From Lactococcus allomyrinae (GTDB lineage Bacteria > Bacillota > Bacilli > Lactobacillales > Streptococcaceae): DNA of 64,000 nt. Position 1 is the first letter of the stretch. Each line of letters begins with the position of its first letter. The translations under genes and the position numbers were made by a program. The notes under the pieces are model-generated. The model was not told the DNA's origin. It was given only the letters and a program-made list of their open reading frames with translations, and did not search any database. The stretch spans positions 1,054,001-1,118,000 of the forward strand of contig NZ_CP032627.1 in assembly GCF_003627095.1 (NCBI RefSeq), in the 5' to 3' direction. This document shows, in pieces, positions 26,395-35,245 of the stretch.

Positions 26395-27951
26395 ATGAAA
26401 AAGAATATGAATTATTTCGTGAATGAAAATATTTTCACACTTAATTCTGGAACTGAGTTCTCAGCTGCAAAACGACTTCAACTCTTTAATAATCACGGTC
26501 TACCTGCAAGATTACTCACTAAAAATTACAATTCGCAACTTGCCCAAGACGCTGCACGACTCAATATTGAAATGGCTGATGTCCTCAATATGTATAATTA
26601 TTTTCAAGAAACGCTAGATGTGCCAAGTCAAGACATTGATGTGCGCTACATTGAAGCAATTGACAAAAGCTATTATCATATCGAAAGCCTAAATCCTAAT
26701 GAATCCGTCATCAAATATCACGGAAAAATTATTGGAAAAGTCCTGATAGCCCCTGCAACCGTTGGCTTAGTAGGTGCAATAGAATACTATACAGACCATC
26801 TCGAACTCATGTCAAAAGACATCTGGGATAGACGTGGTTTCAAATCTTGCACCCAATATTTCCTTCCTGATGGCAACCTAGGAACAGAAGTTTTCTATGA
26901 TTTACAAGGGCAGCCTAAACTCGAAATCAGCCACATGAACATCAACAATGAGCTGCATCCCACACTTTACAAGCTTATAGACTATAAGGGAAAAGCCTAT
27001 ATGTTCAGCACCGAAGAAGAACTTTTTCTCTTTTTCTTAAATGAAGTTGCTGCTCAAGAAAATGCTGTGTTCATCAATGACCGCATTTCTCTCGCCCCAA
27101 CCCTCATTCAAGTTCAGGGCGCAGTTGGTAAATGGCAATATCTCCACGAAGCCCATTCGCCCAACCAAATTCCTGGTACACCTGTGCAAGTCCAAGATTA
27201 TCTCCGTCCACTTTTCACAAGTTTTATCCCTTTTCTTGATGGCATCATCGTCCCCACCCAACAACAAAAAATAGAAATCAATAAAGTTTTCCGTTTCAAG
27301 CGTGTGCTTGCCTTACCAGACACTTTTTCCGAACACATCGACAGAGTTTCACACCAGCTCTCCGAACGGAAATGCAATGAAATAATCGTCCTTGGTCGGC
27401 TCGCAGAAGAACGAGGTGTCATGGATTTAGTCGAAATTTTGACACAAATCAAGCTTCAAAAACCTGAAGCCGAACTCGTTTTTTATGGTTATCCCTCGCC
27501 CGCAAACATGGAGAATCTACTCAAAGAAGCGTTCAAGCAAGCAGGTATGTCTCAGTTTGATGTCCATTTCAAAGGATACAAATCCAGCGATGAGCTAGCT
27601 GAACTTCTAAAACAAGCAGCGTTAGTCATCAACCCAGCTCATGCTGAAAGCTTTGGTATCGCCACACTACAAGCCATGAGTTACGGAGTTCCAATCGTTG
27701 CCTATAAGGTAAAATATGGCACGCGTGAACTCATTGAACACAAGAAAAACGGCTGGATTGTTCCACTCGGCGAAGTTGAACAATTTGCCGACGCTGTCGT
27801 CACTCTCCTATCAGACGCTAAACAATGGACAGCTTACTCCCAAGCAGCTTATGAGAAAGCCCAAACATTTAACGAAGAACAAGCGTGGCAAAAATGGGAA
27901 GAAACACAAATTACAGCTGAAAATCTCTTTGTCAAGGAGGTCAACCCATGA
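26395..27951 (+). CDS. GT4-like glycosyltransferase, first of a pair, with degenerate EX7E motif
   Basis: 518 residues from the ATG at 26395, which has AAGGA 8 bases upstream; the frame extends to a TTG at 26371 without support. The N-terminal ~300 residues match the TagE/TarM/SdgA-like architecture with its DUF1975-type beta-meander (TEVFYDLQGQPKLEISHMN), followed by a GT-B donor domain (IIVLGRLAEERGVMDL, then NPAHAESFGIATLQAMSYGVPIVA). The usual EX7E is E418...Q426 here, so the second acidic residue is lost. It may be a poorly active or structural partner, like the GtfB subunit of adhesin glycosylation complexes. Its stop overlaps the next start (ATGA). Confidence 0.85.
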   Translation: MKKNMNYFVNENIFTLNSGTEFSAAKRLQLFNNHGLPARLLTKNYNSQLAQDAARLNIEMADVLNMYNYFQETLDVPSQDIDVRYIEAIDKSYYHIESLNPNESVIKYHGKIIGKVLIAPATVGLVGAIEYYTDHLELMSKDIWDRRGFKSCTQYFLPDGNLGTEVFYDLQGQPKLEISHMNINNELHPTLYKLIDYKGKAYMFSTEEELFLFFLNEVAAQENAVFINDRISLAPTLIQVQGAVGKWQYLHEAHSPNQIPGTPVQVQDYLRPLFTSFIPFLDGIIVPTQQQKIEINKVFRFKRVLALPDTFSEHIDRVSHQLSERKCNEIIVLGRLAEERGVMDLVEILTQIKLQKPEAELVFYGYPSPANMENLLKEAFKQAGMSQFDVHFKGYKSSDELAELLKQAALVINPAHAESFGIATLQAMSYGVPIVAYKVKYGTRELIEHKKNGWIVPLGEVEQFADAVVTLLSDAKQWTAYSQAAYEKAQTFNEEQAWQKWEETQITAENLFVKEVNP

Positions 27952-29555
27952 AGTTCTTTATCAACTCAAGTTTCAATGAACAAAATTCAGGCATTGAACA
28001 CGCCCAACTCAAGCGTGCCAAGCTTTTTAGAGACCATAAAGAAACCTTTAAACTTGTTTTTCGTGATTGGAATCCACGACTCCACTACTACCTCAATAGT
28101 GTTGGTATCAGTGACAGCGAAACGCTCAATATGTTTGACTATTTCCAAAAGGCAGAGTCCGTTACCGATCGAATATTACAAGCCAAAGATTTAGACTTTG
28201 GACTTCAAAACTTAACCTACATCAAAGATGATAATCTACCACTTTACTTGGTTTTTCAAGGTGAAAGTCTTCTTGCACGTGTGCGCTATTTTCTCGAAGA
28301 TAGCAATGAAAGAGTAAGCATGACTGAGCTTTTTGATGGTTTTGGAAACCTTTACCGTGTCAATCATTATGATTTCCGAGGTTTCTTAAGCCTCAGTCAA
28401 TGGTATACTCCTGATAATAAAGTCGGAACTGAAATCTGGTATGATTACTCTGGAAAGCCTGTTCTAGAGGCATTCAATCGCTATAATGGTCAGGGTGAAT
28501 TTTTGCAAGCTGGCTGGCGTTTAACCGCTGCCACCTCTCCTGCAATCTACAGTTTTTCAACTCTTGATGAACTCACGCAACATTTTTTCAATTTAATCAA
28601 TACCGATTATTGGTCCGAGATTGAGCCAAATATTTTTGTACTTGACCGCACTCATTTGGGAGACTGGAGTCTGTTATCCTTAGAGCAACCTGCTTATACC
28701 GCTTTACACTTACACAATTCTCATGCTGGTGATGCTCAAAATCCCATGCACTCCGTCCTCAATAATTTTTATGAATACAGTCTAAGCAATGCTAACCAAT
28801 ATGATGCCATCATTTCAGCTACCGAAAAGCAAAGTCACGATGTCGCAGAACGCTTTGCACCAACCTGCAAACTCTTCACAATTCCTGTCGGTATGGTGGA
28901 TAAAGAAATTCTAAATAGCCCACACGTCCCTATCTCTGAGCGTTCTATGAATATTTTAATGACCTGCCGCATTGCACCTGAAAAGCGCATTGACCATGTG
29001 ATTCGTGCGATCGGACTAGCTCAAGCTACAGTTCCCAATCTTACCCTTGATGTCTATGGCTATGTTGACCACCGAGATGATGACGAAGCACTGAAAGCCA
29101 TCAATGCCGCCATTTCTGAGTTCAATCTACAAAATAAAGTCAAACTCCACGACTATGTTGACAACGTAACTGCTTTGCAAAAGGATGCGCAGGTCTACGC
29201 TCTAACCTCTGTCATGGAAGGTTTTAACCTTTCACTTTTGGAAGCCTTGAGTAACGGAATGGTCGGCGTTACTTATGATGTAAACTATGGTCCAAATGAA
29301 CTTATTATTGATGGAGAAAACGGCTTTATTATCCCATTTGATGACATTCAAGGATTAGCAAATAAATTCATCACATTGTTCAATGACCCAGCCCTTTTAC
29401 AAACCATGAGTGAGCATTCCTACAAACTTTCTGAGCGTTACTCCGAAGAAAATGTTTGGAAAGCTTGGCAAGATTTGATTGAAGATGCCAAACACAAAGA
29501 CTTGAGCTTTACTCATAAGGTAACGAAAGGACTTGGAAATCAACTACTCTCTTGA
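27948..29555 (+). CDS. GT4-like glycosyltransferase, second of a pair, intact EX7E
   Basis: 535 residues starting MKFFINSSFNEQNSGIEHAQLKRAKLF, the typical N-terminus of TarM/SdgA/SdgB-like enzymes, with the DUF1975-type region (GTEIWYDYSGKPVLEAF). The GT-B donor domain has CRIAPEKRIDHVIRAI and TSVMEGFNLSLLEALSNG, so EX7E (E424, E432) is intact. AAGGAGGTC gives a strong ribosome site and the start overlaps its partner's stop. Family members transfer GlcNAc or glucose to teichoic acid or to Ser-rich adhesins. Given the nearby Ser/Ala-rich LPxTG gene, glycosylation of that protein is the preferred reading; teichoic-acid modification is the alternative. Confidence 0.88.
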   Translation: MKFFINSSFNEQNSGIEHAQLKRAKLFRDHKETFKLVFRDWNPRLHYYLNSVGISDSETLNMFDYFQKAESVTDRILQAKDLDFGLQNLTYIKDDNLPLYLVFQGESLLARVRYFLEDSNERVSMTELFDGFGNLYRVNHYDFRGFLSLSQWYTPDNKVGTEIWYDYSGKPVLEAFNRYNGQGEFLQAGWRLTAATSPAIYSFSTLDELTQHFFNLINTDYWSEIEPNIFVLDRTHLGDWSLLSLEQPAYTALHLHNSHAGDAQNPMHSVLNNFYEYSLSNANQYDAIISATEKQSHDVAERFAPTCKLFTIPVGMVDKEILNSPHVPISERSMNILMTCRIAPEKRIDHVIRAIGLAQATVPNLTLDVYGYVDHRDDDEALKAINAAISEFNLQNKVKLHDYVDNVTALQKDAQVYALTSVMEGFNLSLLEALSNGMVGVTYDVNYGPNELIIDGENGFIIPFDDIQGLANKFITLFNDPALLQTMSEHSYKLSERYSEENVWKAWQDLIEDAKHKDLSFTHKVTKGLGNQLLS

Positions 29556-29571
29556 ACAAACTGACTAAAGA

Positions 29572-29609
29572 AAAAATCATAACCTTAAAATATTGGGGTT
29601 ATGATTTTT
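29572..29609 (+). terminator. Terminator of the glycosyltransferase genes
   Basis: AAAAATCATAACC (29572-29584) pairs with GGTTATGATTTTT (29597-29609), 13 bp with a T run. It faces the small minus-strand gene and can serve both strands. Confidence 0.85.
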
Positions 29610-29628
29610 TTTACATTTTTATCTGTAA

Positions 29629-29808
29629 TTACTTTACCACTTCATAAAAACAGCGTTTTGGTGAAGTAAGCACACCTTCTTTTTTTAGCTTAGCAATAAC
29701 TTTTGAAACTTCTGATTTTTCGATACCTGTGATTTCTGCCACAGCTTTCGCATCCAGCATTTCTACTGAGTTTTGGAAAGCTTCAAGTACCAGTGCCTTA
29801 TTATCCAT
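29629..29808 (-). CDS. 59-residue winged-helix/HTH miniprotein
   Basis: A short ORF with ATG at 29806-29808, AGGAGA 7 bases upstream and TAA at 29629-29631. The translation begins MDNKALVLEAFQNSVEMLD and continues with AKAVAEITGIEKSEVSKVIA then KLKKEGVLTSPKRCFYEVVK: a classic helix-turn-helix (AVAEITGIEKSEVSKVIAKL) followed by a one-strand wing. It is probably a DNA-binding protein of the MarR/Lrp-like minimal type. It lies alone between the glycosyltransferase terminator and the ADP-ribosyltransferase gene. Target unknown. Confidence 0.75.
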   Translation of the reverse strand: MDNKALVLEAFQNSVEMLDAKAVAEITGIEKSEVSKVIAKLKKEGVLTSPKRCFYEVVK

Positions 29809-29888
29809 GAATGTCTCCTACAGACTAAATATATTTTAAAAACAAATTTATTTTATCAAAAATTTATATTTTTTTCATACATTACAAT

Positions 29889-30287
29889 TTAGTTAAGAAT
29901 ATCTCCTTTTGATTTAGCAATTTTTTCACGCCATTTCTGGATTGCTTCTGGACTTTGTTTCTTCCAATCATGAATTTCATCAATAATTTTTAAAGGTTGA
30001 CTGCTTCGATAAGAGCGGGTTGGATTTCCTGGAAATTTTTTATCTGTCACATTTGGATCATTTTCAAAATCACCCGTTGGTTCAACTTGATAAACTCTAG
30101 GCTTTCCTTGCCCTCGTGCTAACTCTGCTGCAAATCCTGCACCATCTGCTAGTGCCGTAAAATAAATATGATTCATGATGACTTTCGATTGATAATTTGA
30201 TTGAAAACCTGCTGTCAGCAAATCCCCAATCTGTAAGTCAGCTTTTGTTCCATGATAAAAAGGCCCAGCATCCAATATTTCTGTCAT
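29889..30287 (-). CDS. arr: Rifampin ADP-ribosyltransferase (Arr)
   Basis: 132 residues from the ATG at 30287, which has GGAG 5 bases upstream; an ATG nine codons earlier lies in a CTGACAG repeat and looks spurious. The family signature is unmistakable: GPFYHGTKADLQIGDLLTAGF, IYFTALADGAGFAAELA, YQVEPTGDFENDPNVTDKKFPGNPTRSYRS and PLKIIDEIHDW. Arr transfers ADP-ribose from NAD+ to the 23-OH of rifamycins, inactivating them. It lies beside gyrB with no mobile element, so it looks like a resident gene. Confidence 0.92.
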   Translation of the reverse strand: MTEILDAGPFYHGTKADLQIGDLLTAGFQSNYQSKVIMNHIYFTALADGAGFAAELARGQGKPRVYQVEPTGDFENDPNVTDKKFPGNPTRSYRSSQPLKIIDEIHDWKKQSPEAIQKWREKIAKSKGDILN

Positions 30288-30403
30288 TTCATCTCCAAAT
30301 TTCCTGTCAGTCATCTCTCACTGATACTGTAATATCAAAAGCAAACCTATACTATACCATTTAAAAAGCTGTCAGCATACTGACAGACTTTTATATATAA
30401 AAT

Positions 30404-32358
30404 TTAGGCATCAATCGTTGAATATTGCGCATTTTCTTCTATAAATTCTCGACGTGGCTCTACTCTATCCCCCATCAACATATCGAAAATTTTATCTGCT
30501 TCTGCTGCATCTTCAACGGATACACGTGCCATTAAGCGACGTTCTGGATCCATTGTCGTTTCCCAAAGTTGATGATCATCCATTTCACCAAGCCCTTTGT
30601 AACGTTGAACAGTCGGTTTTGTACGACCTTGCGCCCAACGTGCAAGTGCTTCTTGCAATTCTTTTTCTTGGTTTTCTCCAGGTTGGATATACTCTTTAGT
30701 TTCTGAGCCGACCTTAATTCCATAAATCGGCGGTTGAGCAATATAAACATATCCCGCTTCAACAACTGGACGCATATAACGATAGAACAAAGTCAGTAAA
30801 AGAGTACGGATATGCGCACCATCCACGTCAGCATCAGTCATAATCACAAGCTTATGATAACGCGCTTTCGACAAATCATAATCTGCACCAAAACCTGTTC
30901 CCATCGCTGTAAACAATGAACGGATTTCTTCGTTCGCCAAGATTTTGTCCATCGTTGCTTTCTCAACGTTCAAAATCTTCCCGCGAATTGGTAAGATGGC
31001 TTGAAATTCACGGTTACGTCCTGATTTTGCAGAACCTCCCGCTGAATCTCCTTCGACGATGAAAAGCTCTGTTTGCTCAGGATTGTTTGATGAGCAATCT
31101 GCCAATTTACCTGGCAAGTTTGAAATTTCTAATCCTGATTTTTTACGTGTTACTTCACGTGCACGTTTCGCAGCAATACGCGCCTTGCTCGCCAAAATTC
31201 CTTTTTCCACGATTTTCCGTGCAACTTGAGGATTTTCCAGCATAAAAGTTGTTAACGCCTCGGCGAATAATTTATTTACAATCCCTGTAACTTCAGAGTT
31301 ACCGAGTTTTGTCTTAGTTTGTCCTTCAAATTGAGGGTTGGGATGTTTAACAGAAATTACAGCCGTTAATCCTTCACGCACGTCATCTCCTGTGAGATTA
31401 TCTTCGTTGTCTTTGAGGATTTTGTTTTGTTTGGCATAGTTATTAATCACCCGTGTCAATGCTGTCCTAAACCCCTGTTCGTGTGTTCCACCTTCATGGG
31501 TATTGATATTATTGGCAAATGACATCACCACTGAATGGTAGGTATCTGTATACTGCATGGCAACTTCGACTGCAATGCCATCCATTTCCCCTCAGTAAAA
31601 ATCGCAGGTTCAAAAATCACTGTTTTATTTTCGTTGAGATATTCAACATAAGACTGAATCCCGCCTTCATAGTGAAAAGTCGCTTTATTTTTTTCATTAC
31701 CTTCACGTTTATCAGTGATAGAGATACGCAAACCACGGTTCAAAAATGCTAATTCTCGTACACGAGTTAACAGTTTTTCATAATCGAATTCTGTTGTTTC
31801 AGTAAAAATTTCTGGGTCTGGTACAAAATGGACAGTTGTTCCACGATGATCCGTTTCACCAATAATTTTTAAATCGTCTGCAACGATTCCTCGGTGATAT
31901 TCTTGATAATATTTTTGTCCATCTATGTGGACAGTCACGTCAAGCGTCGTTGATAAAGCATTGACAACACTAGAACCAACACCGTGCAGTCCTCCTGAAA
32001 CTTTATATCCGCCACCGCCAAATTTACCTCCAGCATGCAAGACAGTAAAAACAGTTTCAACTGCTGGCCGTCCCGTCTTTTCTTGGATGCCAATAGGGAT
32101 ACCACGCCCGTCGTCTACAACGGTCACTGAATTATCTGGTTCAATGAAAACCTCAATATGATTAGCAAAACCAGCAAGAGCCTCATCTATGGAATTATCC
32201 ACAATTTCCCAAACCAAATGATGCAGTCCTTCTTTTGAAGTAGAACCGATATACATCCCCGGACGCATCCTAACTGCTTCAAGTCCTTCTAGCACCTGAA
32301 TTTGGCTGGCATCGTAGGCATCAGCAAGCATTTCTAAATCTTTATTTTCTTCGTTCAA
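30404..32358 (-). pseudogene. gyrB: DNA gyrase subunit B, interrupted by a one-base frameshift (probable sequence error)
   Basis: Two overlapping frames together give full GyrB (about 651 residues). The first (32358 to about 31588) holds the GHKL ATPase: [39 protein letters not shown]. The second continues at [18 protein letters not shown] with the transducer, then TOPRIM ([29 protein letters not shown]) and the [11 protein letters not shown]-terminus. One missing T in the TTT at 31585-31587 (AAAA to AAA on the coding strand) explains the break. GyrB is essential, so a real frameshift is unlikely. With GyrA it introduces negative supercoils. Confidence 0.95.
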
Positions 32359-32471
32359 AGTTAACTCTCATTTCTATGAAAACTTGTTTCTATTATACCA
32401 TAAAATGACATTTTTTGCGAGGTTCTGAGTAGCTTCAAATCGCTGTATCATGCTTTTTTCTCCTTGTATAA

Positions 32472-32503
32472 AAAAAGCAAACTTTGATTGAAGTTTGCTT
32501 TTT
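32472..32503 (-). terminator. Terminator after the TIGR02206 gene
   Basis: AAAAAGCAAACTT (32472-32484) pairs with AAGTTTGCTTTTT (32491-32503), a 13-bp stem with T run on either strand. Confidence 0.85.
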
Positions 32504-32509
32504 AAATAT

Positions 32510-33268
32510 TTATTTATTAATATTTTTTCGTCCATGAACAATCCACGGAAGATACATTACCAACCAAATTACAGCAACTAAAATCACCATTCCTAAAATA
32601 TAAAAAGATCCAAAGATGAGAGCGATTGGTTCTAACGGACTTCCTGCCACTGGTGTTTCAATGTAGAAAAAATTTTGATGCCATTGTCGATTAAGTATAG
32701 ACACAATTGGAGTCATAATGAGTAAAAACACAATGACACGCCAAAGTTGACGCCATTGAGGTTGAAACTCTTTGGCAATCATCCGCATCAATACATAGCT
32801 AACAAGTAACGTATGTATGATGAAACTCTGCCAAACAAAGAGATTTATGAAATGATTTGTTACCCAATCTGGTGTAAGTAATGCTGCAATCGCGCCAGGT
32901 AAAGTCAGACTATACATTAGTTCACGACTTGTTTTATTGCTGCGAAATGCATCATAAGCGACAATAAAGATACCAATACCACATAATTGAAACGGCAAAT
33001 CCCCAAAAGTAAACTGTCCTGTGATTGAGAGAACAATATCTTTAAAAACTTCTAGCAGTAAAATACTACTTGCCAAGATTACCCGCAATTTATTGCGATT
33101 TATCAAACTCGCTCTGAAATAATAACGACAAATAAAAAAACTTATCACTCCTAGAACACAAAGTGTGATGATGTGAGTAAGACTAAACAGACCAAATCCT
33201 GGACCTTTTGCGTTTGCATTTGAGACAAAAAATGAATTCATAACACTTTCTATACTAATTCTATTCAA
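32510..33268 (-). CDS. TIGR02206-type integral membrane protein (YwaF-like)
   Basis: 252 residues with about seven membrane helices. The arrangement GLFSLTHIITLCVLGVISF, then FTFGDLPFQLCGIGIFIVAYDAF, and a C-terminal PWIVHGRKN is typical of the TIGR02206/YwaF family. The family has no established function. It lies between gyrB and the HAD gene and ends in its own terminator. Confidence 0.8.
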   Translation of the reverse strand: MNRISIESVMNSFFVSNANAKGPGFGLFSLTHIITLCVLGVISFFICRYYFRASLINRNKLRVILASSILLLEVFKDIVLSITGQFTFGDLPFQLCGIGIFIVAYDAFRSNKTSRELMYSLTLPGAIAALLTPDWVTNHFINLFVWQSFIIHTLLVSYVLMRMIAKEFQPQWRQLWRVIVFLLIMTPIVSILNRQWHQNFFYIETPVAGSPLEPIALIFGSFYILGMVILVAVIWLVMYLPWIVHGRKNINK

Positions 33269-33335
33269 TCGCTCATCTTCTGCTTAATAATCCATATTTA
33301 TAAGTTTATATCGGCACAAGACGTAATTGTTGATA

Positions 33336-33938
33336 TTAGTCCTGAATAATCTCGCGCAGAGACTGAATATGACGTGTCGCTTTATCTGAGGTCAACTTGG
33401 CATCAAAAAAAATAGTAGCGATTCCTGCAGTACACCCAGCTTCAATATCAAGTGCTCTGTCACCAATCATTACTGTTTCTGAAGGGATGAGCTGATATTT
33501 TTTAATCAGATAATTAATGGAATCTGGTGCCGGTTTTCTCTTGAAGCCATTATCAGAGGTTACAACTTCTGTAAAATACTGTTCAATTTTTGCCGCTTTC
33601 AAGATGGATAGAACTTGATTATTACGATGTGAAATCATAAAATTGCGCTGACCAGATGCTGCAAGTAGCGACAGAACATCTGCAGCACCATCAAAAAGAA
33701 TTGGCTTTTCTAAAACCTCTGCTTCTAACTTTTTATAAGCTTCTAAAAAGCCCGGAACATCATTTGCAAATTTTTCAACGGCAAACGCAGTTGAAATTTT
33801 CAAAGCATCGTAAGCTTCTGTGTGTAAAATAACACGTTCAGCAAGTTGCCAAAGTGTTGCTGCAAATGCATGACTAGAGCTTTCATAATTATCTAGCAAA
33901 GTTCCGCCCAAATCCCAGATATAATTTTTATAGTCCAT
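33336..33938 (-). CDS. HAD-IA family hydrolase, gyrB-neighbour type
   Basis: 200 residues from the ATG at 33938 (MDYKNYIWDLGGTLLDNYESS); a longer frame upstream has no similarity and overlaps the promoter. Motif I is DLGGT instead of the usual DxDxT, motif II is MISHRNN, motif III lies in KRKPAPDSINYLIKK and motif IV is MIGDRALDIEAG. The second motif-I Asp is Gly, so activity as a phosphatase is uncertain, but homologues beside gyrB in streptococci look alike from memory. There is no ribosome site: the -10 box ends 6 bases before the ATG. Confidence 0.82.
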   Translation of the reverse strand: MDYKNYIWDLGGTLLDNYESSSHAFAATLWQLAERVILHTEAYDALKISTAFAVEKFANDVPGFLEAYKKLEAEVLEKPILFDGAADVLSLLAASGQRNFMISHRNNQVLSILKAAKIEQYFTEVVTSDNGFKRKPAPDSINYLIKKYQLIPSETVMIGDRALDIEAGCTAGIATIFFDAKLTSDKATRHIQSLREIIQD

Positions 33939-33944
33939 GTTAGT

Positions 33945-33974
33945 ATTATAACAAGATATAAGCCCGACTGTCCA
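33945..33974 (-). promoter_or_regulatory. Promoter abutting the HAD gene start (leaderless geometry)
   Basis: Minus strand: TGGACA (complement of 33969-33974), 18-base spacer, TATAAT (complement of 33945-33950) with extended TG. Only ACTAAC separates the -10 from ATG, so the transcript should begin at or next to the start codon. Confidence 0.7.
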
Positions 33975-34124
33975 GAAGTAATGAAAAATAGGTAAATTTT
34001 CGCCTCTGCTCAAGGGTAGGTTCAAAATTTCATCTTTTTTCACTTACTTCTAAAAGGGTAAAATCAATTACACAAGGTGTGTGCACGATTTGCAAGAACT
34101 GTCAGTATACTGACAGAATATTTC

Positions 34125-35024
34125 TTATGCTTGTTCTGATTTTGACAATAAAATAACCGAAACAATGACAATAATAATCGCTACAATTGACAAGGGTGTC
34201 AACTTTAAACCAAATAGCGGAATACTGACAAAAACTGAGGTTAAGGGTTCTGTTGCCGTTGCAACCGAAACAACTAATGGTGAAATCAACTGATAAGCTC
34301 GTAAGAGCAAAAGAAAAGCCACTGCTGTCCCCACTATAGAAATCGTCAAAATATAAAAAATAGCAAGTGCATCAACGTGAAAATCAATACGCCAAACAGG
34401 ATAAAAAATATTACTTCCAACACCTGCCAAAAACATTCCCCAGCCCGTCATGTTTAACGCACCATATTTGTCCAGTAGTGGTCTGGGCACGATTGAATAA
34501 ATCACAACTGCAACAGCAGCTAACAAACCTGCTAACAGCGCCATTGGACTAATAGATAAACGTCCAACATTTCCATTTGTAATCAGCAAAAAAACACCTA
34601 ACATTGCTAAGACTACAAAGATAACTGATTTAAACTTTGGGATTTGACGACGAAAGATAAGTAAATAGAGCATAATAAAAACAGGTGCTACATATTGTAA
34701 AATCGTTGCCGTTGCACTATTAGAGAGTTGTATCGCTACATAATAAAAATATTGTACCGAAAAAACGCCACCAAAAACATATAAAAATAGAATTGGCATA
34801 TTTTTCTTTGATTTCCAGACATCAAAAATTCGTTTACGACTCCTCAACATTGACATCCCAAGCAAAATAATACCCGCCACTGTCAAACGAGTCGATGTAA
34901 TCCAAAGCGGATTTCCATGATAATCTCGGAAAAATAATTGACCAAAGATCCCTGATATTCCCCACATACAGCCCGCAATCACTGCAAATAGAGTTCCTTT
35001 AAAAATACGTTTTTGAACATTCAT
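34125..35024 (-). CDS. EamA/DMT family transporter
   Basis: 299 residues with ten predicted membrane helices in two EamA halves (GCMWGISGIFGQLFF in the first, VVIYSIVPRPLLDKYGALNMTGWGMFL in the second). Such drug/metabolite transporters export or import amino acids or small metabolites; the substrate is unknown. The gene is transcribed alone. The repeat palindrome CTGTCAGTATACTGACAG lies just after the stop (34099-34116). Confidence 0.88.
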   Translation of the reverse strand: MNVQKRIFKGTLFAVIAGCMWGISGIFGQLFFRDYHGNPLWITSTRLTVAGIILLGMSMLRSRKRIFDVWKSKKNMPILFLYVFGGVFSVQYFYYVAIQLSNSATATILQYVAPVFIMLYLLIFRRQIPKFKSVIFVVLAMLGVFLLITNGNVGRLSISPMALLAGLLAAVAVVIYSIVPRPLLDKYGALNMTGWGMFLAGVGSNIFYPVWRIDFHVDALAIFYILTISIVGTAVAFLLLLRAYQLISPLVVSVATATEPLTSVFVSIPLFGLKLTPLSIVAIIIVIVSVILLSKSEQA

Positions 35025-35112
35025 TTTTTCATTATATCACAAGACATGAGCGACATCATGAACAAAAAAATGTAAATAAAACGAATAATATTCAGCTTGA
35101 ATATTAAAGTAA

Positions 35113-35137
35113 AAAAGCTGGTAAATATCCAGCTTTT
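35113..35137 (-). terminator. Terminator of the ABC-F gene
   Basis: AAAAGCTGG (35113-35121) pairs with CCAGCTTTT (35129-35137) with T run on the minus strand, about 110 bases past the ABC-F stop. Confidence 0.75.
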
Positions 35138-35245
35138 AGACACAAAATTTATGATTTACCTATAGATTTCAGCTGCTCTAAAGTCTTTGCTTTGTGATTC
35201 CTCTTGTAGTTTTAGTCCGGAGCAGCTTTCTAAGGATGAGGCTTC

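Noticed and set aside
22265-29555. Classic accessory-Sec serine-rich repeat glycoprotein island
   Set aside because: No SecA2, SecY2 or Asp1-3 genes are present, and the signal peptide and repeats are not those of SRRPs.
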